Shown: piece after piece, positions 23,170 to 34,052 of the stretch
Layout: the number at the start of each line of letters is the position of its first letter
How positions within the stretch are numbered: the stretch's first letter is position 1
NCBI GenBank assembly: GCA_037576195.1
Contig: CM075103.1
Span: 25,814,723 to 25,878,722 of the forward strand
From: Phytoseiulus persimilis
Lineage: Eukaryota > Arthropoda > Arachnida > Mesostigmata > Phytoseiidae
Reading direction: 5' to 3'
DNA length: 64,000 nucleotides
Position numbers and translations under genes: made by a program
Notes under the pieces: model-generated
Told to the model about the DNA's origin: nothing
What the model saw: only the letters and a program-made list of their open reading frames with translations
Databases searched by the model: none

Positions 23170-25968
23170 CTACAAACTTGAGGACAGGAGAAACCATTTA
23201 CGTTGCCTTTTTTCCTTCCCGGCCTGAACAGCACAGGGGAAGTCGTTAGATGCAGAAGCGAGATGGCGGTGGGCGAAGTGAAAGTTTTCTTCTGCGGCGG
23301 AAAACATCAATTTCCGCGTGAGCTGTTTGCGGGGACTGGTTCGAGGTGTTTCCGAGGCGTTGTCCGCGGGGTTTTATTTGGGGTGACTTTCACAGGCGTT
23401 CCTTTCAGCGGAGACTCGTCGACTTCCATGACCACTTCGTCTTCCTGGGAGGAATTGTTCAAATCGACGACTGCCTCCGGAGAGTTTCTTGAGTCCGACG
23501 AACCCGGCCCGGAGCTTGTTTCCCCACCGGTGTTTCCGGAACGACTTGCGTTTTCAAGATCCTACGGCCCCTCGGGGTGGTCGGCATAGCTCGCGACGAA
23601 GACGACATGCGTTTCACCGGCGAGATCGCGGATGAACTCGGTTGCTCCTTAACGTTTCGGCGCTTGGGTATCTGGATCTGACGCTGCGAGAGGTTCAGCG
23701 AGGATATTCTTCGCAGCGCATCGCCTCCCCTCGCCGGCTTCGGTTTTCCTGGCACCGAGTGCGGCACGGAGTTCGGGCCGGATCCAGAGACGAAATTCCG
23801 GACAGAGGCTCAGCGAACGGGTCGATCGAGCTTCCAGCGGCTTCAATCTCGTCGTCTGAATCAGCGAACAGAGGCAAATCAAATGTTTCCGCGATTTCCT
23901 CCAGGAGGGGTTTCACGGTTCCGATGTAGAGGTTCTTGAGAGTCTCCTGAATGAAGTCGAAGAGATTACCCGGCGACGTAAGGAACAGCATTTTCCTCAT
24001 GACGCTCACGACGTCAGCTTTCACCGAGTCGGCTTCGTTCGGACTCAAGGACACGAACTCGAATGATATTAAAATGAATATTCTGCACTGGTTAGCCCAT
24101 CTTCGTGGATCGTTTCGAATCGAGGGGAGCCGGGAAATTCTCACGCAGGAAGGCTTTGATCTGTGCGAGTTCGCTTCTGAAGAAATGAACCGTGGCCGAC
24201 ACGATGCTCTGAGCAGCGACCACCGTACTCAATCGTCCAGCAACAGCTCTGTCGTGGGTGAGTCGCATCTGCTGCAGGAAGAGACTCCTCGGACGTGAAA
24301 TTCCCGGCTGGCGGCTCTTCTGAGATGGCTTCAGCCTCAGTTTCATCCAGCTCTTCCGGGGCGGCAGCTTCAGGATCGGCCTGGGGGGGTTTCCGCCGTT
24401 TACAAGCAGCTCGAATCCTCGACAGCAGTTCCGGCGGGACCCCACAGTTTCATTCGACGGCTCCACAGGGCAAGCTTTCTCAGGTAAAAGGTGTCGAATA
24501 GTTTGACTGAGGATTCCGTCTCGCCCTTTTTAGAGAAGTCTCTCCCGACTATCTGAACCAGAGCTGCCGCAGAGTCCGCCATGGGTTTCAGGAGGAACAG
24601 CTGGCCTGGTCGCATTTTAAAAAACAAACGGACCTCAGCGATCGCAGCTCCATGAGCAGTCGATGAAAGTGTGCATCGTGGGACGTGGCGATGAATATAG
24701 CCAGACTTTTCTCCAGGATTGAGGTGACGTCCGGCTCTTCGATCGGACCGTCGAATTCGAGTTCGCGACCCGCCCCAATCGAATGAACGCGTCGATTCTG
24801 TCTGGTTAGAAAATATTGACAGTTCTATGGGGTTGGTGATACTGTTCATGGTCAGCTCGCACGTCGCCAGAGGCTGCGGTTTCGATCTCCAGAGAAGCAA
24901 CGGAACGATCTTCGATCGCGGGCCTAAACTCGCGGAATACTGAAGCTGCTCGGTCGGGAAAACACCACATAACTGTATTAGATCCCGGATTCGAAGGAAA
25001 GAACATTTGGTCGACGTCGAGAGAGATTCTTGCAGCGAATCGTGAACCCAGAACAGCTCGATTCGATTCTCTTGAAGGCACTTACCGAGACTGCTAGTCA
25101 CGAGCTCGTCACGGATTTTGAGAGAGAGCCCGGAGGGTAGACGTGAGAAAAGGAGAAGCATGTTCCGGTTTTCGGGCTCATTTGATCGCTGAACGCTTTG
25201 GCGGCGTTTTCGGCAGGCTTTGATCGGCGACGTTACACTGATCGAATGCCATCCGAAGTCCGTTATTGAACGCGACACAGCCATCTCAGGGTTTCTATTT
25301 GTGAGACAGAATCTGCTTTCCGGGCGGACACAATTCCTTCCGAAAGTCTCGTTTCGAAATCCTCACGGCGTTCGTCGTCGGCTTGAAGAATCCGGCCGCG
25401 GTGACTTTTTGAGGCTCTCGACGATTCCGAGTTGAAGAGGAGGTACCCAAACTTGCAGCTTTCTGGGGCGATGCAGTTATCAACTGAAGGCAAGCAAATC
25501 TGAAACAGAACTCCTGATGAATTGATGGTGGAACTTTGGGGTTCTCGTTCGGATCTCATGGATGCTTTCGGTTGGTCGCCGGGACGTCGGAAGCTGCGAG
25601 ATCGGTGGTCCTGGCGCGCTCGCGACGAACCGATTCGCTTGCTCATCCGAGTAGCTGAACAGAACCGCCGGGAAGTTGGGTGTCGAGTGGGACCGTTGAC
25701 GAGACACCCTGAATTGTCCGGAAAGAATCAAAACTAGGCAAAGGATCGCGTGCAACAGACTTTCCGGATCGAAATCGCGCCCGGAATCTCAACTGAACGC
25801 CCCCACTGTTCGTGTCCTGATAATTAACCTGACTGTACATAGGGGTAACTGTGAGCTTGTCGACGGTCTTCGAATTTTTCAGTGATCGATGTCCACTCAC
25901 CGGAAAGCGACCGTCGTCTCTTCGTCTTGAAGCCAAGACACGTCAACCAGAAATGCTATCTGTTTCAT
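23170..25968 (-). CDS. TICRR: Treslin (TopBP1-interacting replication regulator), frame-interrupted
   Basis: Treslin/TICRR, the metazoan Sld3 counterpart, binds TopBP1 after Cdk phosphorylation and helps load CDC45 at replication origins. Exon 1 (25901-25968) starts MKQIAFLVDVSWLQDEE. Downstream exons give the N-terminal fold (CKFGYLLFNSESSR, ENRIELFWVHD), the middle (FTSEES, QQMRLTHDRAVAG, SIVSATVHFFRSE), the helical Sld3-like block (NQCRIFILISFEF, LFDFIQETLKNLYIG), then RQIQIPKRR, the Cdk-type site VVPETPVGKQ, and VMEVDESPLKG, which resemble in order the two phospho-sites of vertebrate Treslin. The stop is uncertain: TAG at 23170 or TGA at 23307. The protein is much shorter than the vertebrate one. 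The frame changes at least five times without usable introns, usually beside short homopolymers (near 25455, 24440, 24255, 24100, 23480). Either the assembly has one-base errors or the locus is decaying; essential function favours errors. Confidence 0.78.
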
Positions 25969-27273
25969 AGTTATGGTCGACGTTTATGTAGATTCGGAAC
26001 AAGGCCAGTACCAGCACACTCATTGGACTTTCACATGTTCTGGTGGGAGAAAATAGTTTTCCGATGAGACGGTTCTGTTTTACAGCTGATGGAGCAAAAA
26101 TGGTTCGCGCCAACTATGAACGCATTCTGAGGGGCGGGGCCAAACCGAACGTTTTCGCGCGCTTCGGAAGCTCGTATCCGCTTTGCTCGAACGGATTCCT
26201 TGTGTTTCTCAAATCGTTCGACGGGGTACCGCGGAGGACCTGACGGCAGATGGACATGATCATCAATAATGCGAACCCATCCGCAGTACCAGATCGGGAA
26301 TCGGCCGAGGGTCTAGACTTCATCGGGAAAGCTGAAGTGTCATTTCCAGATTTAAGGAGCCTCGTAAGCATGTATTCACATTGCGCTAGTTTTAGCGGCG
26401 ACGGGAGCCGTTGATGTCGTAGAGAGAAGTCGCTCTGCTTTCCGACTTTTTCGTTCTACTTCGCTACCCTTCGCCGAGGGAATATTTCAGGGAAAATGGG
26501 AAGGATCAAGTCCAGAATAATTGCCCAATCATTCGGACCGCCGAAAACTGTCAAACATGAACGCAGTATTCGTCTGCATTGAACCTGTTCTGGTGTTTGA
26601 GCTGAATCTTGCGATCTCACCTTATGTTGTCTAGGAATCCTGGGCGCAGCGGTTGGCCGATCGTTCTCTTCGCTGTCATGGCATCTTCGGCCCAGGTCCT
26701 TACTGACCGCCCCGCCTGCCCGGTACTGCTCGAAAACCTTAATCCGAGCTCAAGCGAATCCAAACTCCGAATTCCAAGGCAGCCGGGAACGAAAGTTTTG
26801 CAACCGAAAGAACTGTTTTTGGATTCTTCGACCTGGCATGTAGAATGTCATTACACTGGGCTCATCAGTCATTTTCCGCCAAGATGCCTCTGTGACCGGC
26901 GGAAGAAACCAGAAGAAAGTGTTCAGTGAAACCTTGTACATGTATTACAAACACAGCCATACACTACGGAATGATCCGTTTGATACGCGACCAGCCTATT
27001 CGGCCAAGCGGCAACAGTCCCAGAAATTCTTCGCGTCTGGCCCGATGTGAACTCGCGCTCGGATCGTCGACTATCCAGCATAGACCCTAAATCCGCAAGC
27101 ATACTCCGCTAGAGCGTATAAGTTGACGGAACCACACCCCAAAACGTTGGAAATACTCAGCGAATGCGATGCAATCTTCGAAGCCCCCCGGCTCGAACTG
27201 GTCCGCTCGGAGATGACGAGAGGAAAGTACGAAGACAACTTGCTCACTGAATGACTCCTCTTGTCGATTCCAT
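25969..27273. other. Spacer with weak exon candidates
   Basis: A plus-strand segment at 26086-26225 follows a good acceptor (TGTTTTACAG) and encodes DGAKMVRANYERILRGGAKP, but a partner exon at a legal intron distance was not found. The frame from 26624 is listed separately. TICRR starts at 25968 on the other strand, so its promoter lies at the left edge of this region. Confidence 0.3.
26624..26929 (+). CDS. Candidate small secreted protein
   Basis: A 101-residue frame starts MLSRNPGRSGWPIVLFAVMA with a cleavage-like ASS/AQ, then has a short Cys-containing tail (TDRPACPVL, WHVECHYTG, RCLCDRR). A predicted secreted peptide with five Cys would fit, but no family is recognised. Another frame over 26890-27050 (KVFSETLYMYYKHSHTLRND, ending ASGPM) is also protein-like, so the real exon structure may differ. 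Confidence 0.28.
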   Translation: MLSRNPGRSGWPIVLFAVMASSAQVLTDRPACPVLLENLNPSSSESKLRIPRQPGTKVLQPKELFLDSSTWHVECHYTGLISHFPPRCLCDRRKKPEESVQ

Positions 27274-27279
27274 TTTATT
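27274..27279 (-). terminator. Polyadenylation signal AATAAA (minus strand)
   Basis: Perfect AATAAA on the minus strand, 50 bases after the TAG at 27329 that closes the last exon of the unidentified gene upstream. Confidence 0.4.
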
Positions 27280-27328
27280 TACATCTGAGTCTTCTATACA
27301 CAAGTTAATTTCCCGAGTCCTTTGTGTT

Positions 27329-29119
27329 CTAAATGCTCGAGCGAAGCTGGCTCCAGTCACTATTTTTGTTGAACCTGCGCCTGAATTGCTCTCGAGCTAT
27401 GATATCACGAAATTTTTCCCTCGTATTTGAGCAAATAGACTGAAGCCAAGAAGAAGCCGATCCCCTAGAATGCTGCGACGAAATTCGTTGACATTCGGGG
27501 AAAGATTCGGCACACATGCCTCCGCGCAGGCCGGTCATCACTGCAGGCCAATGGATCGAAACTTGGTCAGATAGGATTTCATGTAGCTGAGGGAGCCTGG
27601 AAAAAACAAACAAGCGCAATGACATCGTCTCTCATCGCAGCAATGATCGAATCGAAGACCGATATCCCAGGACCTCGCTGTCGTCGGTCGACACATGAGT
27701 GGACAGACTTCAGCTCCGTCAGTGACGTAACTGGGTCATCTGAACGCGCCGACAATGCGAATGCATTGAGAGGTTCCTTTGAGGTCCATCAGACGGCCTC
27801 TGAAACTCGTGACGCCGCTACAAGAGCCATAGAAACCTTACGAGCATTCGTTTTTGTTCTTACGGAAGATAAGACCGCATTCACAGCGGCCTTGCTGCGG
27901 CACTCCTACCGACTCTCATGAAACGAAGTCCTTTGTCGAGGATACCCAATGGAACTTTCCTCCGAAGAGCCTGTCTCCAACTCCGCCCGCCACTCTGCAA
28001 TTGTTGACCCCGTTCCGTCAAAGAACGAACGGGATTCCCTACGAGAATCTGATCCGTGACACCCGGGCGCATGCTGTCAGTATCAATAATTGTCCCTCCA
28101 AACAGAAACGCGAACTCACCTCGTTTGCTTCGATCTCGCTGAGTCCCATCAATCGTTTACCGTACTCGATCTCCTCAAGAACATTGGTGAGCACACCTCC
28201 CAGAAGATTCGGCAGAAACGTACCAGCTGTCGGTGACCGCATCGGAAACAAACGGAAATCTTGTTACGTAACCCTCGGCTCTCGGTGCCCAAAATCGAGC
28301 CGCGCGTGAGAACGAACCGCTCGTAAAGGTGAGCGGTCGCGAAGGAACGACCCGCGTCAAGTGTTTCTGGATTTGAAACTCCCCAGATTGTCAAGTACCT
28401 GCTCTCCCATCAGAGCAGCGAAGGATCTCGATTTGAGTTATCTACTTACGCTTGGCATCGTCTTCGCAAGCGATTTTGACTGCATGAAGCCCGCGATGAT
28501 GTCCCACAGCGATATTTGGGGAACTTCTGAAACACTTCCCTCACCGGACACTGAAGCCGCGAGGTACAAGAAAACATCGCGCGTATTTTCGTCGATGAGA
28601 CATTGCTTGGGTGGATCGAGCTGTCGCCGAATCGATGCGGATCACTTCCGGATGAACCCTGGCTGATTTTCGCACACTGCTACCTAGTCGACGTCAATAT
28701 TCTCTGGCTTTGATAGAGAATGTTCCAATCGCCGGTGGCAGCATGAGACCCGAACTTGGCATGCTGCACGTGGATAGAAGAGTGGCGGGGAACGCACTGC
28801 GGTAACGGTGTCCCCGGGAATGCTTCACAATCTTGCGATCTCAAGTTTCTGCCTACAGGGCCGTGACATGTGACAAAGTGCCCGCTGTGATCAAATTCCG
28901 CTTGCATCGATCTCGCTTACCGCTAGATGAGGAGAGTGAATCTGAAGGTGTTAGTGGGAGCCCTGACTTAGAGATCGGTTCGGCACTTGCAGCGCCGTGA
29001 TCGACCCCGACATTATTCGATATCTCGAAATACCAACTGCGCCAAGCTTCGTTACGAATCTCTCGAGTATGGAAAGTTCTTTTTTGTTCGCCGTTCCTCA
29101 TATCGTAGATTTTCACCAT
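27329..29119 (-). CDS. Unidentified multi-exon gene, structure partial
   Basis: Several minus-strand stretches look like exons. One ends at 28921 (donor gtaagcg; PLTPSDSLSSSSG). One ends at 28450 (donor gtaagtag) and encodes QCLIDENTRDVFLYLAASVS and then ISLWDIIAGFMQSKSLA. One ends at 28120 (donor gtgagttcg) with VLTNVLEEIEYGKRLMGLSE. The last runs from an acceptor at 27597 (TTTTTTCCAG) to a stop at 27329 with a polyadenylation signal beyond it. In the last exon two frames are protein-like (SLSYMKSYLTKFRSI and FRDIIAREQFRRRFN), suggesting a frame slip. I do not recognise the protein. The start is not found; a frame at 29521-29823 could be an upstream exon. Confidence 0.33.
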
Positions 29120-30863
29120 GCACAGGATGATAGACTTCCAGCGATTCTTCGACTGTGATCTGAAAACGCGTCGTTCGGGTGATTCCTCTCTAGAACATCA
29201 GCGATGGGAAAGGGACTCTTGGGGAAGAACGGACACAGGATTAGACGACAACAGCACATTCACCCTGGCGATTCCACGTCGCGTTAATTAGTACTCGACG
29301 AAATGTCGAATTTCGGTCATTCATACAGTGATCCGAAAATGGAGGTGAATTCTTCAGGAGGAAAGAACTTCCGATCAAGCGTTGTGCCGATGGTCCGAAG
29401 CGATTCATAGGGAAAATCGGGGAATTCGGCTTTTGATCCGAATGAGCGGATGGTCCTATTATCCGTGTCTCATTGGGCGGAGCCCACTGTTACACGTTGC
29501 TTGGCACTGTGATACGGTAGTTATGGCTCTGAGAGATGGAATGACAATCTCGACAGAGTAGAATTCGTCGCGCTCGTGGCAATGAACTCGAACAAGTTAC
29601 ATGAGCCTATAACGTCGAGAGCGTGATACGAACGTCCTTTTCCCCGCGGTTTCTCGGCGGGGGTTGACGCTTGACGACGCTGCCCTCGAATCAGCCCTCT
29701 GATCTGGAAAGTGATCAACTCGGTCATGGGCAATGAGTTCAACTTTTGGCGGAAGGTTCTCACACGTCGTTCTTTATTGTTCGCAACAGGAGATTCTTTC
29801 TCCGTTAGCATCGTTCTGCCCACAAAAAATCAAAAACACTTGGCAGAGATGAGCATCGAAATCGCAAGACTCTTCAGTCGATGAACAGAATCATTGATAA
29901 TAATAATGGCTGTGATTATGCTCATCTCTGCCTCCCCATTTCACATGGTCAGTACATCTTGTACGTCTGTTTCACAAAAAGAGAACGTTTTCCGTTGAAA
30001 GTGACCTCTAGATATGAGCATCTCGAACAATCTTTCCGAGAGCGCGAATCTCGACTCGATTTTCAAAAATAGGAAAAAATTTTGAAACGGAATCGGTATT
30101 TACGCTCTGTCATTGATCGATCACAACAGTATCCAATGTGCCTCCACAAGTTGGGAAGGCAACAGGTAGCATCACATCCCTCGGCATTTGCCGATTTAGC
30201 ATCCCCTCCCTAGCCCGGTACGTCGTCTCAGAAGTTCTACTTGACTAGCAATTCGAAAGAGTTCTAGGAGTGACGCGAGGAGTCCAACTGCGCCGTTCTG
30301 CCACACTCTGAGCTTTCCCGCCCACAAGATACCTCCCGGCAACCAAGATATGGCGTGATGAGGTTCATAGCAGAGATGTGAGGCCGAGTACCTGTTGAGC
30401 CTTGGCGCGTCGGATTTTCCGGTCTGCAAAATCAGAATCAATCCGAAATCTGCCACGTTTGAACATGTTTTTCGAGGAAGGCATTCTGAATGTTGCAGCC
30501 ACTCTCGATTCATTGCATTCAGTTTCACGGACAGATGAGCTGTAAAGGAGCACTCACGTTTTGCACCCTGAGCTCTTCTGTGTTTCCTCTGCAGGCTTTC
30601 AGAGTTTGCAAGGCTTTGAGACAGCCGCAGTACAACGAGAACGCCCATAGGAATTTAGTGCGACCCAGAGACGATTCGTACCGAGTGCGAACGATTCGCT
30701 TATCCGCCAGCCAAGCTAAATGCCAACGGGGAAGAATAATTGATCCGCGAGGTTCTTAATCACGCTCACAACTCTCAATAACTGAAATCAGGAACATATA
30801 CCTTCTGATTTTCTTCGCTGCTTGCCACTGAGATGAGCGCGTGGGAAGCCACCGTAGATTGTA
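29120..30863. other. Spacer without recognised gene
   Basis: Short open frames only. No repeat or RNA gene is seen before the tRNA pair that starts at 30864. Confidence 0.4.
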
Positions 30864-30937
30864 TCCGGCTGTGGTCTAGTGGCTAGGATTCCTGGTTTCA
30901 CCCAGGGCGGCCCGGGTTCAATTCCCCGGCGTCGGAA
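30864..30937 (+). tRNA. tRNA-Glu (TTC), with small indels
   Basis: The stretch follows tRNA-Glu throughout: A box TGGTCTAGTGG, anticodon stem CCTGG/CCAGG, B box GGTTCAATTCC and a mostly pairing acceptor stem (TCCGGC with GTCGGA). The anticodon loop is TTTCAC, one T short of the usual seven, so the TTC anticodon sits in a six-base loop. There is one extra C in the T-arm 3-prime strand (CCCC) and one extra base after the acceptor stem. All differ from a standard tRNA-Glu by one base, mostly in homopolymers. It is either a pseudogene or a real gene with sequencing indels. Confidence 0.65.
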
Positions 30938-30943
30938 TGGCGA

Positions 30944-31013
30944 GGTTCCACTGGTGTATGGTAGCACTCTGGACTTTGAATCCAGCGATCCGAGTTCAAA
31001 TCTCGGTGGAACC
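30944..31013 (+). tRNA. tRNA-Gln (TTG), with small indels
   Basis: Acceptor stem GGTTCCA/TGGAACC pairs fully. The anticodon arm CTGGA-CTTTGAA-TCCAG is perfect and gives anticodon TTG for Gln. The T-arm CGAG-TTCAAAT-CTCG is intact. The D-arm is abnormal: one extra C before it, and GTATGGTAGC where GTAATGGTTAGC is usual, so AA and TT are each one base short. It begins six bases after the tRNA-Glu and is followed by a T run, suggesting one Pol III unit. Confidence 0.72.
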
Positions 31014-31016
31014 TTC

Positions 31017-31022
31017 TTTTTT
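31017..31022 (+). terminator. Pol III T-run terminator
   Basis: Six T residues start four bases after the tRNA-Gln acceptor end. The tRNA-Glu has no T run of its own, so both tRNAs could be transcribed together from the first. Confidence 0.55.
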
Positions 31023-31300
31023 CCCTGACGCCTGGAAGGGAGGACCCTGCATGGGCGAAGCTCCCTTTTGACCAGCTGGTTTCCCCAAAGCTCGTCACCA
31101 ATGTATGACTCATCGACGATGAATACCAGGTCTGGGCCGGTTGGGCGTGACGCAGTCTGGGCGTCGTCAGAAGAACAGCAAGTTAAGCCAAATTCGATCA
31201 GCAAGTTACCAACACTCAATTCGTATCTGATATTCAGGATAGCGAATGAAGCTAACGGCTTGTCATCCCTGATTCCTCCCCGAAGCTACGTTCAACGTTA

Positions 31301-31330
31301 GCGGCATGGGTTCGAATCTCGATGGAGCCT
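31301..31330 (+). pseudogene. 3-prime tRNA-like fragment
   Basis: The stretch GGGTTCGAATCTCGATGGAGCC resembles the T-arm and acceptor end of the tRNA-Gln 290 bases upstream, including a B-box-like GGTTCGAATC. No 5-prime half precedes it. It may be a broken tRNA copy or chance similarity over about 30 bases. Confidence 0.3.
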
Positions 31331-34052
31331 CTGAGATTTTTATTCGATCTTCGAGGCTATTACGGACTCGCTTGGCACGAACCATCCGGTTGACGAAAAA
31401 TAGAGCTTGACTGTCAGGAGTATCCTGATATCCGTTCAGTCGTGCGCGATGACTCGAGAAATTCACGTCGAGTCAGCGTCACTCGCTTCCGGGTATCGAT
31501 GTTGCTAGGAAAACACTGACGGGAACGCGATGGGACCCTCATGCGATGACTGATCCGGATGGTAAAAGTGGGGAAGGATGACGAGGAAGAATGTAGAAAC
31601 TCGTCTCTGTGGCATCGCTGCTAGCGCGAGATGGCCTCGAGGGTTGCCTAGGCGACGCCACGTCATTTCGATAACCGCTGACTGTTCTTTTGTTCTGTAT
31701 TCTTCCGAGGATCATCTGACTGACGGCTGTAGGCGATCGACTGACTCAATATTCTCCCGACAGAAGCTCCCATATAAATCATTACTCCGATCATCGATGG
31801 GACCGTGGGAGATTCCTGAGCACCAGAGATCTTCGACGGATCCTGATCCTACGCGAATCCTGCGGAACACGAGTTCCGATTTCAGCATCAGTAGAGAGGC
31901 TTATTGCCTCATCGGAGCATCGACGGGTCGAGTTCAAGGTTGGAGAAGATGCGCATCCCGGATCAGAAGTCTCAACAGGAACCTGGTAATTCTCGAGCCG
32001 TTTGACTTTCCGTTGACTACGAAAGCTTCTCTGTCGATCCGTCGCCGCGAACAGCTGCCATCCGATCTGCTTGGCTCGATCCGCACTGCCGAGAGAACGA
32101 CTGACGCAAGCGGAAAGAGCCCAATCGTGGTTCCAAAAACGAGTTCCTGAATCATGCTTCTGCATGATGTCCTGGTTTGAAGGAATTTCATCACTGTGAA
32201 GACATCTTGTCAGCATCAAGATCTCAGCGACCATTACGGTCCCGAGAAGCATCAGAGCTTACCTATGCATGGACACTGCGAGGATCATCTAGATTCTTGG
32301 AGAGAAAGTCCAAATGAAACCTCGAGCCGCAGACGATATCGAGGTTTTCCGCACCGCAAAACTGCTCGACGCTTCTCCACCTCCAACGATCGTTCGAACT
32401 CCGTCTAAATTTCACAATGAGCCAAAGGAGCGACGTTCTGAAGCTCCTTTGATTGCACGCCGAATTTCGCAGGTTGATTCAGTTTTTAGAACCCCGTGCT
32501 AAGAAGCTTTCCAAATCCCCACTGCGGTTCAAGCAACTGGCAGATACAGGGGACAGCAGTTTCTTGTCCTCTCTTGTTGTTGGGGACCGAGAGTAGCAGC
32601 TCAATTTCATTCGGACGAATCGTTCCAGGCCTAAACTCCGGGCAGGGAATTCATCCACAGGGTAACTTACCTGATCTCTTCTGGCTTTCCAGTCAATATT
32701 GGAGATTATAATTGTAGCATTGGCCAATCCATCTAAAAGTCGGAGGACTGACCTCGACAATGGGCAATTTCCTTCGAAAGCGATATGGAACTGCGAGGAA
32801 CAAGGCTAGATCATGAAAAGTTCAGACCTCCATAATCATGTCTCATGAGTGAAAAAAATCGCAATCACGTAGAGCGAATACTGGAAGTACCTTCTCTGAA
32901 GTCCATGGTCCGTGATCCCTCCGCAAAGCATGAAGGCATAGCCCATAGTTTTATGAGACCATCCCGCCCCTGGTAGGTATGGAAGAGTTTATCACACATG
33001 TCTGGAAAAAATCGATGAATATTTAGAAGAGCGCCGTATTCTCGCCGGATCTCGATCACGTGAAGCTCAGTCGGCATGGAGATCGTCGATTGACTGCATC
33101 GCGAATCCAACCATGCCCCTGTGAGCAGTTTGCATGATAGAGAATCGCATCCTCAGAGGAAGAGGATGAAGGAATCGTAGCGATTACCAGAGCTTCGAAC
33201 CAGACTCCTGTCATAATCGAGCTCACCAGCTCGACTCAAGGCGCGAAACGGTTCTCGACTCAACTCAGACTGACAGTAGCGTTCACGATGACTTCCCACG
33301 ATTTAGAATTATTTATGTACAGTAAGCTTGTACTGGAATCGTGGGAGATCTTCCTGTTTTTCCCCCTTTGTCGAATATTCGTCAACAGACCTTATTTTAT
33401 GTACAAAGAGAGAGTGTGATCCTGGTTGAGCTCGACGCTGAGCATCCGTGGATTCCAAACAGCCAGAGTCACGAGCGAACTGGTGGGGTAAGAACTCCAG
33501 TTCGAAAAACACGTCTAGCTACACGATTCACACACACAGAGACACTACAGCGGCCCTTAGAAGCGCCGACTGTGTTTTGCTACCTAGGAGCACGGATCAA
33601 GCGAACCGCCGAGTGAGTGGAATGGCTTGTGCTCCGGCACAGAATCTGATTTCGAGTGGTTTTTGGCGGCCGACTGGTCGAACTCGCCCGTGGGTTTTCG
33701 AACGCATGTAAGGCGGAGCAACCACTCGGTCGAGTTTTCGGCGATCCAATCCAACTGAACTGTCTCCCCACCGGGAGTTCTTTAAATATTTTGTATTCTC
33801 GCGCCACAAGAATACACTTGCGGCTCGGAAGACCACATTTCTCCCCGACATTCGGAACTCTCAAATCGTTTCGAACGACCGGCCGATCGCGGAAGTCCTC
33901 GTCCGAAGTTCTGAGTGTATCGGTACAAAACGCTGTGACCTGTCAACTGCGCATCTCGAGCTGGAGGAAGGACTGGAAAGCGTCGTGGCTGGTGTGTTGT
34001 GAATCGAACCCCATATGCTGTAGTAGTTGGGAAAATTTGAAGTAGTTGTAGA
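31331..34052. other. Region with scattered minus-strand exon candidates
   Basis: No gene is recognised. Minus-strand exon-like stretches include one ending at 32671 with donor gtaagttacc (VLRLLDGLANATIIISNIDW), one near 32500-32610 ending in a stop after GFGKLLSTGF, and one ending at 31983 that contains a hydrophobic run (GTTIGLFPLASVVLSAVRI). Around 32880-33000 two minus frames are protein-like (GYAFMLCGGITDHGLQR in one). They may belong to one membrane-protein gene with frame slips, but phases do not join as written. Plus-strand frames at 31578-32150 and 33656-34045 look like shadows. Confidence 0.25.

Noticed and set aside
26086..26390. Two adjacent plus-strand exon-like stretches
   Set aside because: The intron between them would be about 24 bases, so they cannot both be exons as drawn; the first alone is kept only as a weak candidate.
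31578..32150. 190-codon plus-strand frame
   Set aside because: Ser/Arg-rich, no domain, and overlaps more protein-like minus-strand exons.
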